This document shows positions 38,915 to 50,219 of a stretch of DNA of 64,000 nucleotides, piece by piece. Made by a program: the position numbers and the translations under genes. How positions within the stretch are numbered: position 1 is the first letter of the stretch; each line of letters begins with the position of its first letter. The notes under the pieces are model-generated. The model was not told where the DNA came from. It worked only from the letters and a program-made list of their open reading frames with translations, and did not search any database. This stretch comes from RPQJ01 sp963732415 (GTDB lineage: Bacteria > Pseudomonadota > Gammaproteobacteria > Steroidobacterales > Steroidobacteraceae). The DNA lies in the NCBI GenBank assembly GCA_963732415.1, contig CAVSZK010000019.1, positions 806,001 to 870,000 on the forward strand, read 5' to 3'.

Positions 38915-39361
38915 ATGCCCGTCTTCCACGACCAGGACCGCGCGTCGTTACGCCGCAGCTACCTGCTCGCGTGGCGCAAGCGGCTCGACGGCACGCCGAT
39001 GGAGCCACTCGAGCACCAGCTCGCGACCGTCGTGGAGCAGCATCCCGAGTACCAGCCGGTCATCGAGGGCACGGCCGAGGTACTCGAACGCGATTATTCT
39101 CCCGAGGGCGGGCAGTCAAACCCTTTCCTGCACATGGGCATGCACCTGGCGATTCGCGAACAGGTGGCAACCAATCGACCGGCCGGCATCGCGACGATCC
39201 ACGCCGGACTCTGCACCGCGCTCGGCGACGCGCACGCCGCGGAACATCGCATGATCGAATGCCTCGGCGAGGCGTTGTGGCGGAGCCAGCGGACGGGGCT
39301 GCCGCCGGACGAAGCCGCTTACCTCGAGGCACTTCGCGGGCTGGCTGGTCGCGGCAGGTAG
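38915..39361 (+). CDS. DUF1841 protein
   Basis: A 148-residue soluble protein starting PVFHDQDRASLRRSYLLAW and containing LERDYSPEGGQSNPFLHMG followed by HLAIREQVATNRPAGI, which define DUF1841. The function is unknown; homologues usually sit beside nth. I chose the ATG at 38915, 4 bp after nth. It converges on the sulfotransferase gene with a 3-bp gap and no hairpin. Confidence 0.88.
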   Translation: MPVFHDQDRASLRRSYLLAWRKRLDGTPMEPLEHQLATVVEQHPEYQPVIEGTAEVLERDYSPEGGQSNPFLHMGMHLAIREQVATNRPAGIATIHAGLCTALGDAHAAEHRMIECLGEALWRSQRTGLPPDEAAYLEALRGLAGRGR

Positions 39362-39364
39362 CGC

Positions 39365-40198
39365 TCACCAGGCCATCGAGCGACCGAGCAACGCATCCAG
39401 TCGCCGGTTGTGCGGCTCGAAGTAGGTCCTGAGTCGAGCCATGGTGTCCGGGTGCATCGCCGGATATCGGCGGGTGTTGCGGGCCTCGAGGCTCACCGAA
39501 GTGGCGCTCGGCAGGCCGAGGAACGCAAGCGTCTGGTTCAGTTCCGCGAGCGGATCCTGCGCGAAGTCCTCGAAGCGCAGCACGCGGACGCGTTCGCGCG
39601 GATAGAACCCGAGCCAGCGCTCGAGTTGCTCGGCATAGCGGCCACGCGCGAGATAGGAATGCAATTGGTGCTCGCGGCTGACTTCGATCTCGCCGCGCGC
39701 GAGCAGTTGCTCCGAGCGCCCAAGCCGCTCCGGCTCGGCGTCGATCGCTGACTCGAACGAGAGGTCTTCGCGCCCCTTGTCGCGCTCGTGCCAGTAGTGC
39801 GAGTAGGCGCGGCGCGCCGGGTCGCGCAGCAGCACGATCAACCGCGCATCCGGCAGCAATTCATGCATGCGCTTCGGCACCGCCGGGTGAAACAGGTAGT
39901 AGGGACTGCTGTCCAGATTGAGGCCGCGCTCGCCCTGGAGCCCGAAGTGGCCCCGATACCAGGCCTCTCCTCGCCCGTAGTTCACGTCGAAGTAGTGCAC
40001 TTCCTTGCGCAGCGGCGCAATCACGCCGGTGTGCTGCGTCAGGTAGTTGTGCAGCGAGCTGGTGCCGCATTTCTGCGCGCCGAGGATCACGGCGCCGGGC
40101 AGCGCACGCGGCTGCCGCATTCGCAGCGCGAGTTCGGCGCGGCGCCCGGCTTCGAGCAGCCCGAACAGGCGCAGCGTACGAGTCAGGCCGGGGTGCAT
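39365..40198 (-). CDS. PAPS-dependent sulfotransferase
   Basis: A 277-residue protein of the bacterial sulfotransferase family similar to heparan-sulfate N-sulfotransferase domains. The 5'-phosphosulfate-binding loop is ILGAQKCGTSSLHNYL (K43, T46-S48) and the 3'-phosphate site is LLRDPARRAYSHY (R125, S133). It should move sulfate from PAPS to a sugar, lipid or small molecule. There is no signal peptide. It starts 24 bp after lpdA on the same strand, so it looks like the last gene of the pyruvate dehydrogenase operon, an unexpected place. The acceptor is unknown; the envelope-lipid genes further along are a possible link. Confidence 0.9.
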   Translation of the reverse strand: MHPGLTRTLRLFGLLEAGRRAELALRMRQPRALPGAVILGAQKCGTSSLHNYLTQHTGVIAPLRKEVHYFDVNYGRGEAWYRGHFGLQGERGLNLDSSPYYLFHPAVPKRMHELLPDARLIVLLRDPARRAYSHYWHERDKGREDLSFESAIDAEPERLGRSEQLLARGEIEVSREHQLHSYLARGRYAEQLERWLGFYPRERVRVLRFEDFAQDPLAELNQTLAFLGLPSATSVSLEARNTRRYPAMHPDTMARLRTYFEPHNRRLDALLGRSMAW

Positions 40199-40222
40199 GC
40201 TGGCGCGCCGCCCGGCTCGAAT

Positions 40223-42094
40223 TCAGCCTGGCTTCGCACGGGGCGACTTGCGCTTGGGCAGGTATAGGTCCGTGAGCGTTCCTTCGAAGGCCTCGGCAGC
40301 CATCCCGATAGTCTCCGACAGCGTCGGGTGCGGGTGGATCGTGAGCCCGATGTCGGCCGCGTCCGCGCCCATCTCTATCGCAAGAGCGACCTCGGCGATC
40401 AGGTCCCCGGCATTGGTGCCGACGATGCCGCCGCCGACCACCCGGTGGCTCGCGGGATCGAACAGCAGCTTGGTGAATCCCTCCTCGCGCCCGATCGACA
40501 GTGAACGCCCGCTGGCAGCCCACGGAAAGACCGCCTTTTCGCAGGCGATCCCTCGCGCCTTGGCGTCGGTCTCCGTGAGGCCGACCCACGCAACCTCCGG
40601 ATCCGTGTAGGCAACCGAGGGAATCACGCTCGCGTCGAAATAGCTCTTGTGGCCAGCGGCCGCCTCGGCCGCGACCTTGCCCTCGTGGGTCGCCTTGTGC
40701 GCCAGCATTGGCTGGCCGACGATGTCGCCGATCGCGTGTATGTGCGGCACGTTGGTACGCATCTGCCGGTCCACCGGGATGAATCCGCGCTCGTCGACCA
40801 CGACTCCCGCCACGTCCGCGGCGATTTTCCTGCCGTTCGGAGATCGGCCGACGGCCACCAGGACCTTGCCGTAGACCTCGGGATCCACCGCGCCCTGCCC
40901 TTCGAACGTGACGCGCAGCCCATCCGCAACGGGCTCGACCGACGCGGCACGCGTACCCAGCATGATGCGTTCGAAACGCTCGGCTATGCGCCTCTGCAGC
41001 GGGCGGACCAGGTCCCGGTCGCAGCCCGGGATCAGTCCATCGGTCATTTCGACCACGCTCACCTTCACACCGAGCGCCGCATAGACCGTCGCCATCTCGA
41101 GGCCGATGATGCCGCCGCCGATTACCAGCATTCGACCCGGGAGGTCGAGTTCCAGGGCAACGGTCGAGTCGATCACACGAGGGTCGTCGGGCAGGCCCGG
41201 CAGCCGAACCGACTCCGAGCCGGCCGCGATGATGCAGCGATCGAAGCTCACGCGCTGCAGCCCGTCCCCATCGGCAACCGCTAGCTCGTGCGGAGAAGCA
41301 AACCGCCCCGTACCACGAACCACGGTGACCTTGCGCTGGCGGGCCAGGCCCTCGAGTCCGCCGGTGAGCCGCGCGACGACCGAGTCCTTCCACTGACGGA
41401 GCCTGGCCGCATCGATCTCGGGCTCTCCGAAGCGGATGCCGTGCTCCGCCATCTCGCGCGCCTCTTCCACGACCCTGGCCGCGTGCAGCAGCGCCTTCGA
41501 GGGAATACAGCCGACATTCAGGCAGACGCCGCCGAGCGTAGGCCAGCGCTCGACCAGCGCAACCTTGAGGCCGAGGTCCGCGGCGCGGAACGCAGCGGTG
41601 TAACCCCCGGGGCCGGCGCCCAGCACGGCAAGGTCGAAATCGTAGGAATGCGTACCGGGTGCAGTCGCCGTCGCGGGTCGCGACGCAAGCCGCGGCGACG
41701 GCGCGCCTTGCGAGGTCGGTGCCGCCGCCGGCATCGGCTGCAGCGGGATAGTGTCCAGGTAAGGCTCGCCGCCGTAGGGCTCCGCGACTCGCAGCGCGGC
41801 CCGGGTAGCAGTGGTCTCCGTGGACTCGTCGTGGACGGCTTCCAGCGTGGCGATTGGCGTGCCCTTGCTGACTCGGTCGCCCACCTTGACCAGCACGCTC
41901 TCGATGACTCCCGCCACCGGTGAAGGCACGTCCATCGCTGCCTTGTCGCTCTCGAGGGTGATGAGCGGCGTCTCGGGCGCGACGGGGTCTCCCGTCTTCA
42001 CCAGAATTTCAATGACCGCAACGTCCTTGAAGTCCCCGAGGTCGGGAACCGTGACGACGCGTGCGCCCCTGGTCGGTCCGGCAGTCTGGCTCAA
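40223..42094 (-). CDS. lpdA: Dihydrolipoyl dehydrogenase with N-terminal lipoyl domain
   Basis: A 623-residue E3 component of pyruvate dehydrogenase. Residues 1 to about 90 form a lipoyl domain with the lipoylation lysine in LESDKAAMDVPS. A linker leads to the flavoprotein core: FAD motif LGAGPGGYTAAF, redox disulfide GGVCLNVGCIPSK, and the active-site HPHPTLSE. The start is a TTG at 42094, supported by a strong AAGGAG 7 bp upstream. E3 with a fused lipoyl domain occurs in several gammaproteobacterial and betaproteobacterial PDH operons. Confidence 0.96.
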   Translation of the reverse strand: MSQTAGPTRGARVVTVPDLGDFKDVAVIEILVKTGDPVAPETPLITLESDKAAMDVPSPVAGVIESVLVKVGDRVSKGTPIATLEAVHDESTETTATRAALRVAEPYGGEPYLDTIPLQPMPAAAPTSQGAPSPRLASRPATATAPGTHSYDFDLAVLGAGPGGYTAAFRAADLGLKVALVERWPTLGGVCLNVGCIPSKALLHAARVVEEAREMAEHGIRFGEPEIDAARLRQWKDSVVARLTGGLEGLARQRKVTVVRGTGRFASPHELAVADGDGLQRVSFDRCIIAAGSESVRLPGLPDDPRVIDSTVALELDLPGRMLVIGGGIIGLEMATVYAALGVKVSVVEMTDGLIPGCDRDLVRPLQRRIAERFERIMLGTRAASVEPVADGLRVTFEGQGAVDPEVYGKVLVAVGRSPNGRKIAADVAGVVVDERGFIPVDRQMRTNVPHIHAIGDIVGQPMLAHKATHEGKVAAEAAAGHKSYFDASVIPSVAYTDPEVAWVGLTETDAKARGIACEKAVFPWAASGRSLSIGREEGFTKLLFDPASHRVVGGGIVGTNAGDLIAEVALAIEMGADAADIGLTIHPHPTLSETIGMAAEAFEGTLTDLYLPKRKSPRAKPG

Positions 42095-42102
42095 GCGCTC
42101 AC

Positions 42103-42108
42103 TCCTTG
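42103..42108 (-). promoter_or_regulatory. Ribosome-binding site supporting the TTG start of lpdA
   Basis: AAGGAG on the minus strand lies about 7 bases before the TTG codon at 42094. No ATG or GTG at a suitable distance competes, so this site decides the start. Confidence 0.6.
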
Positions 42109-42116
42109 ATCCCCTC

Positions 42117-43472
42117 TCAGGAGGCCGCTCCCAGCAGACCCGCCACGTCGGACATCGCGTGGCCGAGGAAGCTGGTGAATCGAGCGGCGTCCGCGCCGTC
42201 GATCACCCGGTGATCATAGGACAGCGACAACGGCAGCATCAGCCGCGGGACGAACGTACCGTCCTTGTAGACGGGCTGCTGGCTGGCCTTCGAGACGCCA
42301 AGGATCGCCACCTCCGGCGCATTGATGATTGGCGTGAACGCGGTGCCGCCGATTCCGCCGAGGCTGGAGATCGTGAAGCATCCGCCCTGCATCTCGGCGG
42401 CAGACAGCTTGCCGGCGCGGGCCTTCTCGCTCAGCGTTGCCAGTTCGCGCGCGAGTTCGAACACATCCTTGCGGTCGGCATCACGAACCACCGGTACGAC
42501 GAGCCCGCCCGGCGTGTCTGCCGCGAACCCGATATGGACGTACTTGCGGAACACCAGTTCGCCCGCTTCCGCATCCAGCGACGCGCAGAAACGCGGAAAT
42601 GCCTGCAATGCCTGGACGCACGCACGCATGATGAAGGCTAGAGGCGTGAGCTTGATGCCGCGCGTCGCGGCTTCTGCCTTCATCCGCGCACGGGTTGCCT
42701 CCATCTCGGTGATGTCGGCCGAGTCGAACTGCGTCACGTGCGGTACGTTGACCCAACTCGCGTGCAGGCGCGGCCCGGCAATCTTCTGGATCCGCGACAG
42801 CGGCTTGCGCTCCACGGGCCCGAACGCCGCGAAATCGACCTCCGGAACGCGTGGCAGCGCGGCGGGCGGCGCGGGCGGCGCGGGCGGCGCCGAGAGCAGT
42901 CGCTTTACGTGTGTCTTGACGTCCTGCTCGGTAATGCGCCCCTTCGCGCCACTGCCGGCCACCGCGCCGAGATCCACTCCCAGTTCGCGCGCAAAGCGGC
43001 GAATCGACGGGCTCGCGTGCGAGAGCGAGCCGGCGGCCTGCCCCATCGGGACAGCCGCAGGCAGCGCGACGGCCGATGCCCGGGCAGCGGCCGGAGTTGG
43101 CGACAAAGGCCGGGCGGCGCCGGTGGGTTGCGACACCGGCGCGGTAGCCGCTGCTGCGAGGGCCGGGGCAGGCGCGCCCCCTGGAGTGCGCGCGACTGCG
43201 GGTGCGGACGCCGGCGCCGCTTCTGCCGTCGCCTCGGCCTCGACGACCGCGATCAGGTCGCCCTGCGAGACTCGACTGCCTTGCCGTACCTTGACCTGCC
43301 GGACGATGCCGGCAGCGGTCGATGGCACGTCCATCGTCGCCTTCTCGGTCTCGAGCGTGATCAGGCTCGCGTCCACCTGCACCACGTCGCCTTCGCGAAC
43401 TGTGACCTCGATGACCTCGACGTCCTTGTAGTCGCCGATGTCGGGCACCCTGACTTCGATGAGCTGCACCAC
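42117..43472 (-). CDS. aceF: Pyruvate dehydrogenase E2, dihydrolipoamide acetyltransferase
   Basis: A 451-residue E2 core protein. It has a single lipoyl domain (about residues 1-80, lysine in LETEKATMDVPS), a long Ala/Pro/Gly linker, the E3/E1-binding domain (SPSIRRFARELGVDLGAV) and the catalytic domain ending in SLSYDHRVIDGADAARF with the active-site histidine. E. coli AceF has three lipoyl domains; here a further copy is carried on LpdA. It begins at tandem GTG codons 13 bp after aceE. Confidence 0.96.
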   Translation of the reverse strand: MVQLIEVRVPDIGDYKDVEVIEVTVREGDVVQVDASLITLETEKATMDVPSTAAGIVRQVKVRQGSRVSQGDLIAVVEAEATAEAAPASAPAVARTPGGAPAPALAAAATAPVSQPTGAARPLSPTPAAARASAVALPAAVPMGQAAGSLSHASPSIRRFARELGVDLGAVAGSGAKGRITEQDVKTHVKRLLSAPPAPPAPPAALPRVPEVDFAAFGPVERKPLSRIQKIAGPRLHASWVNVPHVTQFDSADITEMEATRARMKAEAATRGIKLTPLAFIMRACVQALQAFPRFCASLDAEAGELVFRKYVHIGFAADTPGGLVVPVVRDADRKDVFELARELATLSEKARAGKLSAAEMQGGCFTISSLGGIGGTAFTPIINAPEVAILGVSKASQQPVYKDGTFVPRLMLPLSLSYDHRVIDGADAARFTSFLGHAMSDVAGLLGAAS

Positions 43473-43485
43473 GTATCGCCCTCGC

Positions 43486-46149
<2,664 letters not shown>

Positions 46150-46193
46150 ATTGCGTGCCCGCGGTAATGATTTGCGCGGCACGCCCTGCTAGC

Positions 46194-47765
46194 ATGCCGA
46201 CGCGCAATGATCAGCGCTGGTCCCGGCAGGGTCAAGGCAGGCACTTGGCACATTTGCTACCTCCCGAGTTGAAAATCGACGTCCGCGGTCGCGCGGAGGC
46301 GGCGTTGGCATCCGCAGTGGCAAAGGCCGACGGCGCGATACTGCTTGTCCCGGCGACCAGGCCCGAGGAGGCACTGGCACGCCTGCCGCACGCAGAACTG
46401 TGGCTGCGACTCTACCGCGCGGCCAGAAAGGACTCGCCGACCCCCGTCTTGTGCGCGCGCCTGCCGAATGCCCGCCACACGCTCGCCGCGGTCGGTTTCG
46501 CGAAGCCAGGCGCCAGCGCGTTCGACCGGCTGGTGCTCGCAGGCAAGCTCACGGGCAAGGTGCTCGAGCGCGGAGTGGCACGAGTTGAATGCCATGCCGC
46601 GGGGTTCGACGCGGACGGGTCCGCGGCATGGAACGAAGCGCTGGTGACCGCGCTGCTGGCGGCCGCCGCACCGATGCCCCAGCGCAAGTCAAAGACAGCG
46701 CCGCCCTGCGACCTGCGTGCGATCGACGTGCGCGGCGCAAGGACACGGGATTTCGCAGCCAGTCGCGCCATCGCCAGCGGCAACCACCTCGCGCGATGGC
46801 TGACGGCACTGCCGCCCAACGAACTCGAGTGCGTTGCCTACCGCAAGGCACTCCGCCAGCTCGCGCAGCGCGAAGGCTGGTCGTTCCGCTTTTACGACGA
46901 ACGGGCGCTGAAGCGTCTCGGTGCCGGCGCGTTCCTGGCCGTATCGCGTGCCAACGCGCACCGCGGAGCCGGGATCGTCCGGCTGCGTTACCGGGGCCCC
47001 GGACGCGCGCCGCGCCCGGCGATCGCACTGGTCGGCAAGGGGATCTGTTTCGACACCGGCGGCATCAACCTCAAGTCCGCCAAGGGCATGTACATGATGC
47101 ACGGCGACATGCAGGGCAGCGCAGTCGCCGTCGGCACGCTGCTCGCCTGCTCCCGCAGCGGCGCGCGCCTTGACCTGGACTGCTGGCTCGCCCTGACCGA
47201 GAACGAGATCGGCCCCAACGCCTATCGCCCTCAGGAGGTCGTGCGGGCTGCGAACGGTGTCACGATCCAGGTCGTGCACAGCGACGCAGAGGGCCGCATG
47301 GCACTTGCCGACACACTCACGCTCGCCTCGCGCGAGCGGCCGCGCCTGGTGCTGGATTTCGCGACTCTGACCGGCGCCTGCGTGAATGCGCTGACCGACC
47401 GCTACAGCGGCGCGTTCACCAACCGCGCCGACCTGAACGAACCGTTGCAGGCCGCCGGTCGATCGAGCGGCGAGCGCGTATGGTGCTTCCCGATGGACGA
47501 GGACTTCGACCACGAGATCGAGAGCCCGATTGCCGATGTCATGCAGTGCCCGGTCGAGTCCAAGGGTGACCACATCCTCGCGGCCCGCTTTCTCCAGCGC
47601 TTCGTGGAGAAGGACGTGCCGTGGGTGCACGTGGACCTGTCGTCCTCGGAACGCAAGGGCGGACTCGCCCACGTGCCCACCGATTTCACCGGCTTCGGCG
47701 TACGCTTTGCCACGCAGTTGCTGGGCGACAAGACCTTCCTGGAACGGCTCGCGGATTCGAAGTGA
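46194..47765 (+). CDS. Second M17-family leucyl aminopeptidase
   Basis: A 523-residue paralogue of PepA. The catalytic domain has VGKGICFDTGGINLKS and the variant signature HSDAEGRMAL in place of NTDAEGRL; the metal-binding Asp and Glu and the catalytic Arg are kept, so activity is likely. The N-terminal domain is unlike PepA. I prefer the ATG at 46194, because starts at 46155 or 46167 would run into the aceE 5' region, but this is uncertain. It overlaps pyrC (GTGA). Confidence 0.88.
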   Translation: MPTRNDQRWSRQGQGRHLAHLLPPELKIDVRGRAEAALASAVAKADGAILLVPATRPEEALARLPHAELWLRLYRAARKDSPTPVLCARLPNARHTLAAVGFAKPGASAFDRLVLAGKLTGKVLERGVARVECHAAGFDADGSAAWNEALVTALLAAAAPMPQRKSKTAPPCDLRAIDVRGARTRDFAASRAIASGNHLARWLTALPPNELECVAYRKALRQLAQREGWSFRFYDERALKRLGAGAFLAVSRANAHRGAGIVRLRYRGPGRAPRPAIALVGKGICFDTGGINLKSAKGMYMMHGDMQGSAVAVGTLLACSRSGARLDLDCWLALTENEIGPNAYRPQEVVRAANGVTIQVVHSDAEGRMALADTLTLASRERPRLVLDFATLTGACVNALTDRYSGAFTNRADLNEPLQAAGRSSGERVWCFPMDEDFDHEIESPIADVMQCPVESKGDHILAARFLQRFVEKDVPWVHVDLSSSERKGGLAHVPTDFTGFGVRFATQLLGDKTFLERLADSK

Positions 47766-48799
47766 CGACTCTCGCGCTGCGCCGACCGGACGACTGGCAT
47801 CTCCACCTTCGCGACGGCGCCCACATGGCTGCCGTGCTTCCGTTCACGGCAGCGCGATTCGCGCGTGCGCTGGTGATGCCGAACCTGAGGCCGCCGATGA
47901 CGACGACCGCGGCGCTCGGCGACTACCGGGCACGAATCCTCGCGGCGCTGCCGGACGGCTCGGACTTCGAGCCCTGGATGACGCTGTACCTGACGGACCG
48001 TACGCCGCCGGATGAAATCCGCCGCGCACGGGAGTGCGGCTTCGTGCTCGGCGCAAAGCTCTACCCGGCGGGCGCGACGACACACTCCGATGCGGGCGTG
48101 ACCTCGATCGAGAACACCTGGCCTGCGCTCGAGGCGATGGCCGAGCACGGCCTCGTACTGCAGGTGCATGGCGAGGTTACCGAACCCGAGGTGGACGTTT
48201 TCGACCGCGAAATCGCCTTCATCGACAGGGTTCTCTCACGGATCCTGGAGCGCGTTCCCGGCCTCAAGGTCGTCTTCGAGCACATCACCACTGCGGCTGC
48301 AGCCGAGTTCGTTCGCAGCGCGCACGGTGGCCTCGCGGCCACCATCACGCCGCAGCACCTGCTGATGAACCGCAACGCGATCTTCGACGGCGGTGTGCGG
48401 CCGCACCACTACTGCCTGCCGCTCCTCAAGCGCGAGCGGGATCGCGAGGCGCTACTGGCGGCTGCAACGAGTAACGACCCGCGATTCTTCCTCGGCACCG
48501 ACAGCGCGCCGCATGCCCGGCACACCAAGGAGGCGCCCTGCGGGTGCGCGGGAATCTTCTCCGCGCACGCAGCGATCGAACTCTATGCCGAGGCATTCGA
48601 GCAGGCGGGCCGGCTCGATCGCCTCGAGGCATTCGCGTCGGAGCGCGGAGCCGACTTCTACGGATTGCCACGTAACGAGCAGCGCATCTCGCTCGAGCGC
48701 GAACCGTGGACGGTTCCGGATCACTATGCCTTCGGCAACGACGAACTGGTGCCGCTGCGCGGCGGGACCGGCCTTGCCTGGCGACTGGTGTCCGCGTGA
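47762..48799 (+). CDS. pyrC: Dihydroorotase (class II)
   Basis: A 345-residue zinc amidohydrolase closing carbamoyl-aspartate to dihydroorotate in pyrimidine synthesis. The metal-binding HxH is in DDWHLHLRDG, the carboxylated bridging lysine is in GAKLYPAGATTHS, and FFLGTDSAPHARH carries the catalytic aspartate. Its size matches the E. coli-type enzyme (348). The start is a GTG overlapping the stop of the preceding gene, and its end overlaps the RNase T gene, so the three are co-translated. Confidence 0.97.
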   Translation: MTTLALRRPDDWHLHLRDGAHMAAVLPFTAARFARALVMPNLRPPMTTTAALGDYRARILAALPDGSDFEPWMTLYLTDRTPPDEIRRARECGFVLGAKLYPAGATTHSDAGVTSIENTWPALEAMAEHGLVLQVHGEVTEPEVDVFDREIAFIDRVLSRILERVPGLKVVFEHITTAAAAEFVRSAHGGLAATITPQHLLMNRNAIFDGGVRPHHYCLPLLKRERDREALLAAATSNDPRFFLGTDSAPHARHTKEAPCGCAGIFSAHAAIELYAEAFEQAGRLDRLEAFASERGADFYGLPRNEQRISLEREPWTVPDHYAFGNDELVPLRGGTGLAWRLVSA

Positions 48800-49479
48800 G
48801 TGAAGAACTGCAGGAGATCGGCATCTCCAGCCGGTTTCGGGGTTTCCTTCCGATCGCCGTCGACGTCGAGACAGGCGGCTTCAACGCCAATACCGACGCG
48901 CTGCTGGAACTTGCAGCGGTCGTCATCGAGATGACGCCCTTCGGGGAACTGAAACCTGGGCCGACATTCCGCTACCACGTGCAGCCGTTTCACGGCTCGC
49001 GCATGGACCCGGCTTCACTGGCGGTGAACGGCATCGACCCCAACCACCCGCTCAGGCCCGCGATGCCCGAAAAGGAGGCGCTCACGCAGCTCTTCCGCGA
49101 GATCCGCAAGGCCGTGCGTGAGACCGGCTGCACGCGCGCCGTGCTGGTCGGGCACAACGCCTCGTTCGACCTCGGATTCCTGAATGCAGCGGTGGCGCGA
49201 ACGGACATCAAGCGCAATCCGTTTCACCCGTTCTCGAGCTTCGACACCGCGACGCTGGGCGGCGTGGCGCTCGGCCAGACCGTGCTGTCACGCGCCGTGA
49301 CGGCAGCCGGACTGGACTGGAACGCGGACTCTGCGCACTCGGCGATCTACGACGCCGAACGCACCGCGTCGCTGTTCTGCAGGATCTGCAATCGCTTCCG
49401 TTTCATGTACGAGGAAGCGCTCGAGCGCGCGCCGGAGCTGGCGATGCGCGACCCCGGCGAGGTCCCGCCAGCCGACTAG
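48796..49479 (+). CDS. rnt: Ribonuclease T
   Basis: A 227-residue DEDDh 3'-5' exoribonuclease that trims tRNA and other stable RNA 3' ends. The active-site acids appear in AVDVETGGF and GHNASFDLGFLN, and H-x4-D in SAHSAIYDAERTA. The start is GTG at 48796, coupled to pyrC. The adjacent glutaredoxin gene on the other strand is a common neighbour in gammaproteobacteria. Confidence 0.96.
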   Translation: MSEELQEIGISSRFRGFLPIAVDVETGGFNANTDALLELAAVVIEMTPFGELKPGPTFRYHVQPFHGSRMDPASLAVNGIDPNHPLRPAMPEKEALTQLFREIRKAVRETGCTRAVLVGHNASFDLGFLNAAVARTDIKRNPFHPFSSFDTATLGGVALGQTVLSRAVTAAGLDWNADSAHSAIYDAERTASLFCRICNRFRFMYEEALERAPELAMRDPGEVPPAD

Positions 49480-49500
49480 CAGGAGCCTCTCGGAAAAATA

Positions 49501-49529
49501 GGAAAATAGGTGCCAGGCACCTATTTTCC
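49501..49529. repeat. 29-bp perfect palindrome between rnt and grxD
   Basis: Arms of 14 bp (ggaaaataggtgcc and its complement) flank a single central A; the core is GGTGCCAGGCACC. A partial direct repeat (gaaaaatagg) precedes it. It lies between the convergent rnt and grxD stops and ends in A/T-rich tails on both strands, so a bidirectional terminator is likely. The GC-core palindrome with an odd centre recalls the GGGACTGTCCC units at 24.5 kb. Confidence 0.85.
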
Positions 49530-49538
49530 TGGCAGCGG

Positions 49539-49865
49539 TCAGGATTTCGCGGTCGCGCCGACCTCGACCAGCAGGGACTGCAGTTCACCGTTGCGATACA
49601 TCTCGTTCAGGATGTCCGAACCGCCGACCAGTTCGCCGCCGATGTACAGCTGCGGATATGTGGGCCAGTTCGAGTAGCGCTTCAGCCCCTCGCGCAGTTC
49701 CGGGTCCTCGAAGATGTTGACGTGCAGGAACGTGGCGCCGCAGGCCTCCAGCGTTCGCACGGCGGATGCCGAAAAGCCGCACTGCGGGAAATCGGGCGTG
49801 CCCTTCATGTAGAGCACGACCGGGTTCGACTTGAGCTGGTCCTGGATTCTCTGGTTGATGTCCAC
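49539..49865 (-). CDS. grxD: Monothiol glutaredoxin (Grx4 type)
   Basis: A 108-residue protein with the CGFS active site at residues 29-32 and the glutathione-binding WPTYPQLYIGGELVGGSDI segment. Such proteins hold and deliver 2Fe-2S clusters together with BolA partners. The start is GTG at 49865, 7 bp after the DUF1289 gene on the same strand. Confidence 0.97.
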   Translation of the reverse strand: MDINQRIQDQLKSNPVVLYMKGTPDFPQCGFSASAVRTLEACGATFLHVNIFEDPELREGLKRYSNWPTYPQLYIGGELVGGSDILNEMYRNGELQSLLVEVGATAKS

Positions 49866-49872
49866 TCTTTGC

Positions 49873-50085
49873 TTACCTCGCGGCCGCTCTCGCGGCCGTC
49901 ATCATTCGCGCCTCGGCAGCGCTTGCAGCCTCGAGCCGCGCAATCACGGCCCACCGTTCTGAAGGACTCATGCGCCCCCAGCCCGCGATCTCGTCGATGG
50001 TCCGGCCGCAACCCGTGCAGCGGCGCTCTGCGTCGAGTACGCAGACGTTCATGCAGGGCGACGCTGGACCGGTCATGTCGATCAC
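49873..50085 (-). CDS. DUF1289 small cysteine protein
   Basis: A 70-residue protein with SPCMNVCVLDAERRCTGCGR, the conserved four-cysteine pattern of DUF1289, followed by TIDEIAGWGRMSPSERWAV. The cysteines probably bind a metal or Fe-S cluster; the function is unknown. Starts at GTG 50085 or ATG 50076 are both possible. It is in line with grxD, which fits a role in Fe-S biology, though this is only suggestive. Confidence 0.88.
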   Translation of the reverse strand: MIDMTGPASPCMNVCVLDAERRCTGCGRTIDEIAGWGRMSPSERWAVIARLEAASAAEARMMTAARAAAR

Positions 50086-50113
50086 GCAATGTCCGGGCAG
50101 GGCGCAGGAAGCG

Positions 50114-50142
50114 TTGAATTATGCGGATGCGTCGCCTATTCT
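50114..50142 (+). promoter_or_regulatory. Candidate sigma-70 promoter of the PuuD-like gene
   Basis: TTGAAT (50114-50119) and TATTCT (50137-50142) are separated by 17 bp and lie 77 bp before the ATG at 50220. On the opposite strand CATAAT (50118-50123) could be the -10 of the DUF1289 gene, so the two promoters would overlap. Confidence 0.35.
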
Positions 50143-50219
50143 TCAAACACACTTCGGCGGCAAGCAAATGATGCTAACTCATTGTCGCTAAACGGTATTT
50201 GCCTCCTGAAGGAGTTTCG

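Noticed and set aside
46182..46182. GTG start for aceE adding 11 residues
   Set aside because: The ATG at 46149 gives exactly the E. coli length and N-terminus; the extension is basic and unlike the family, though it is not excluded.
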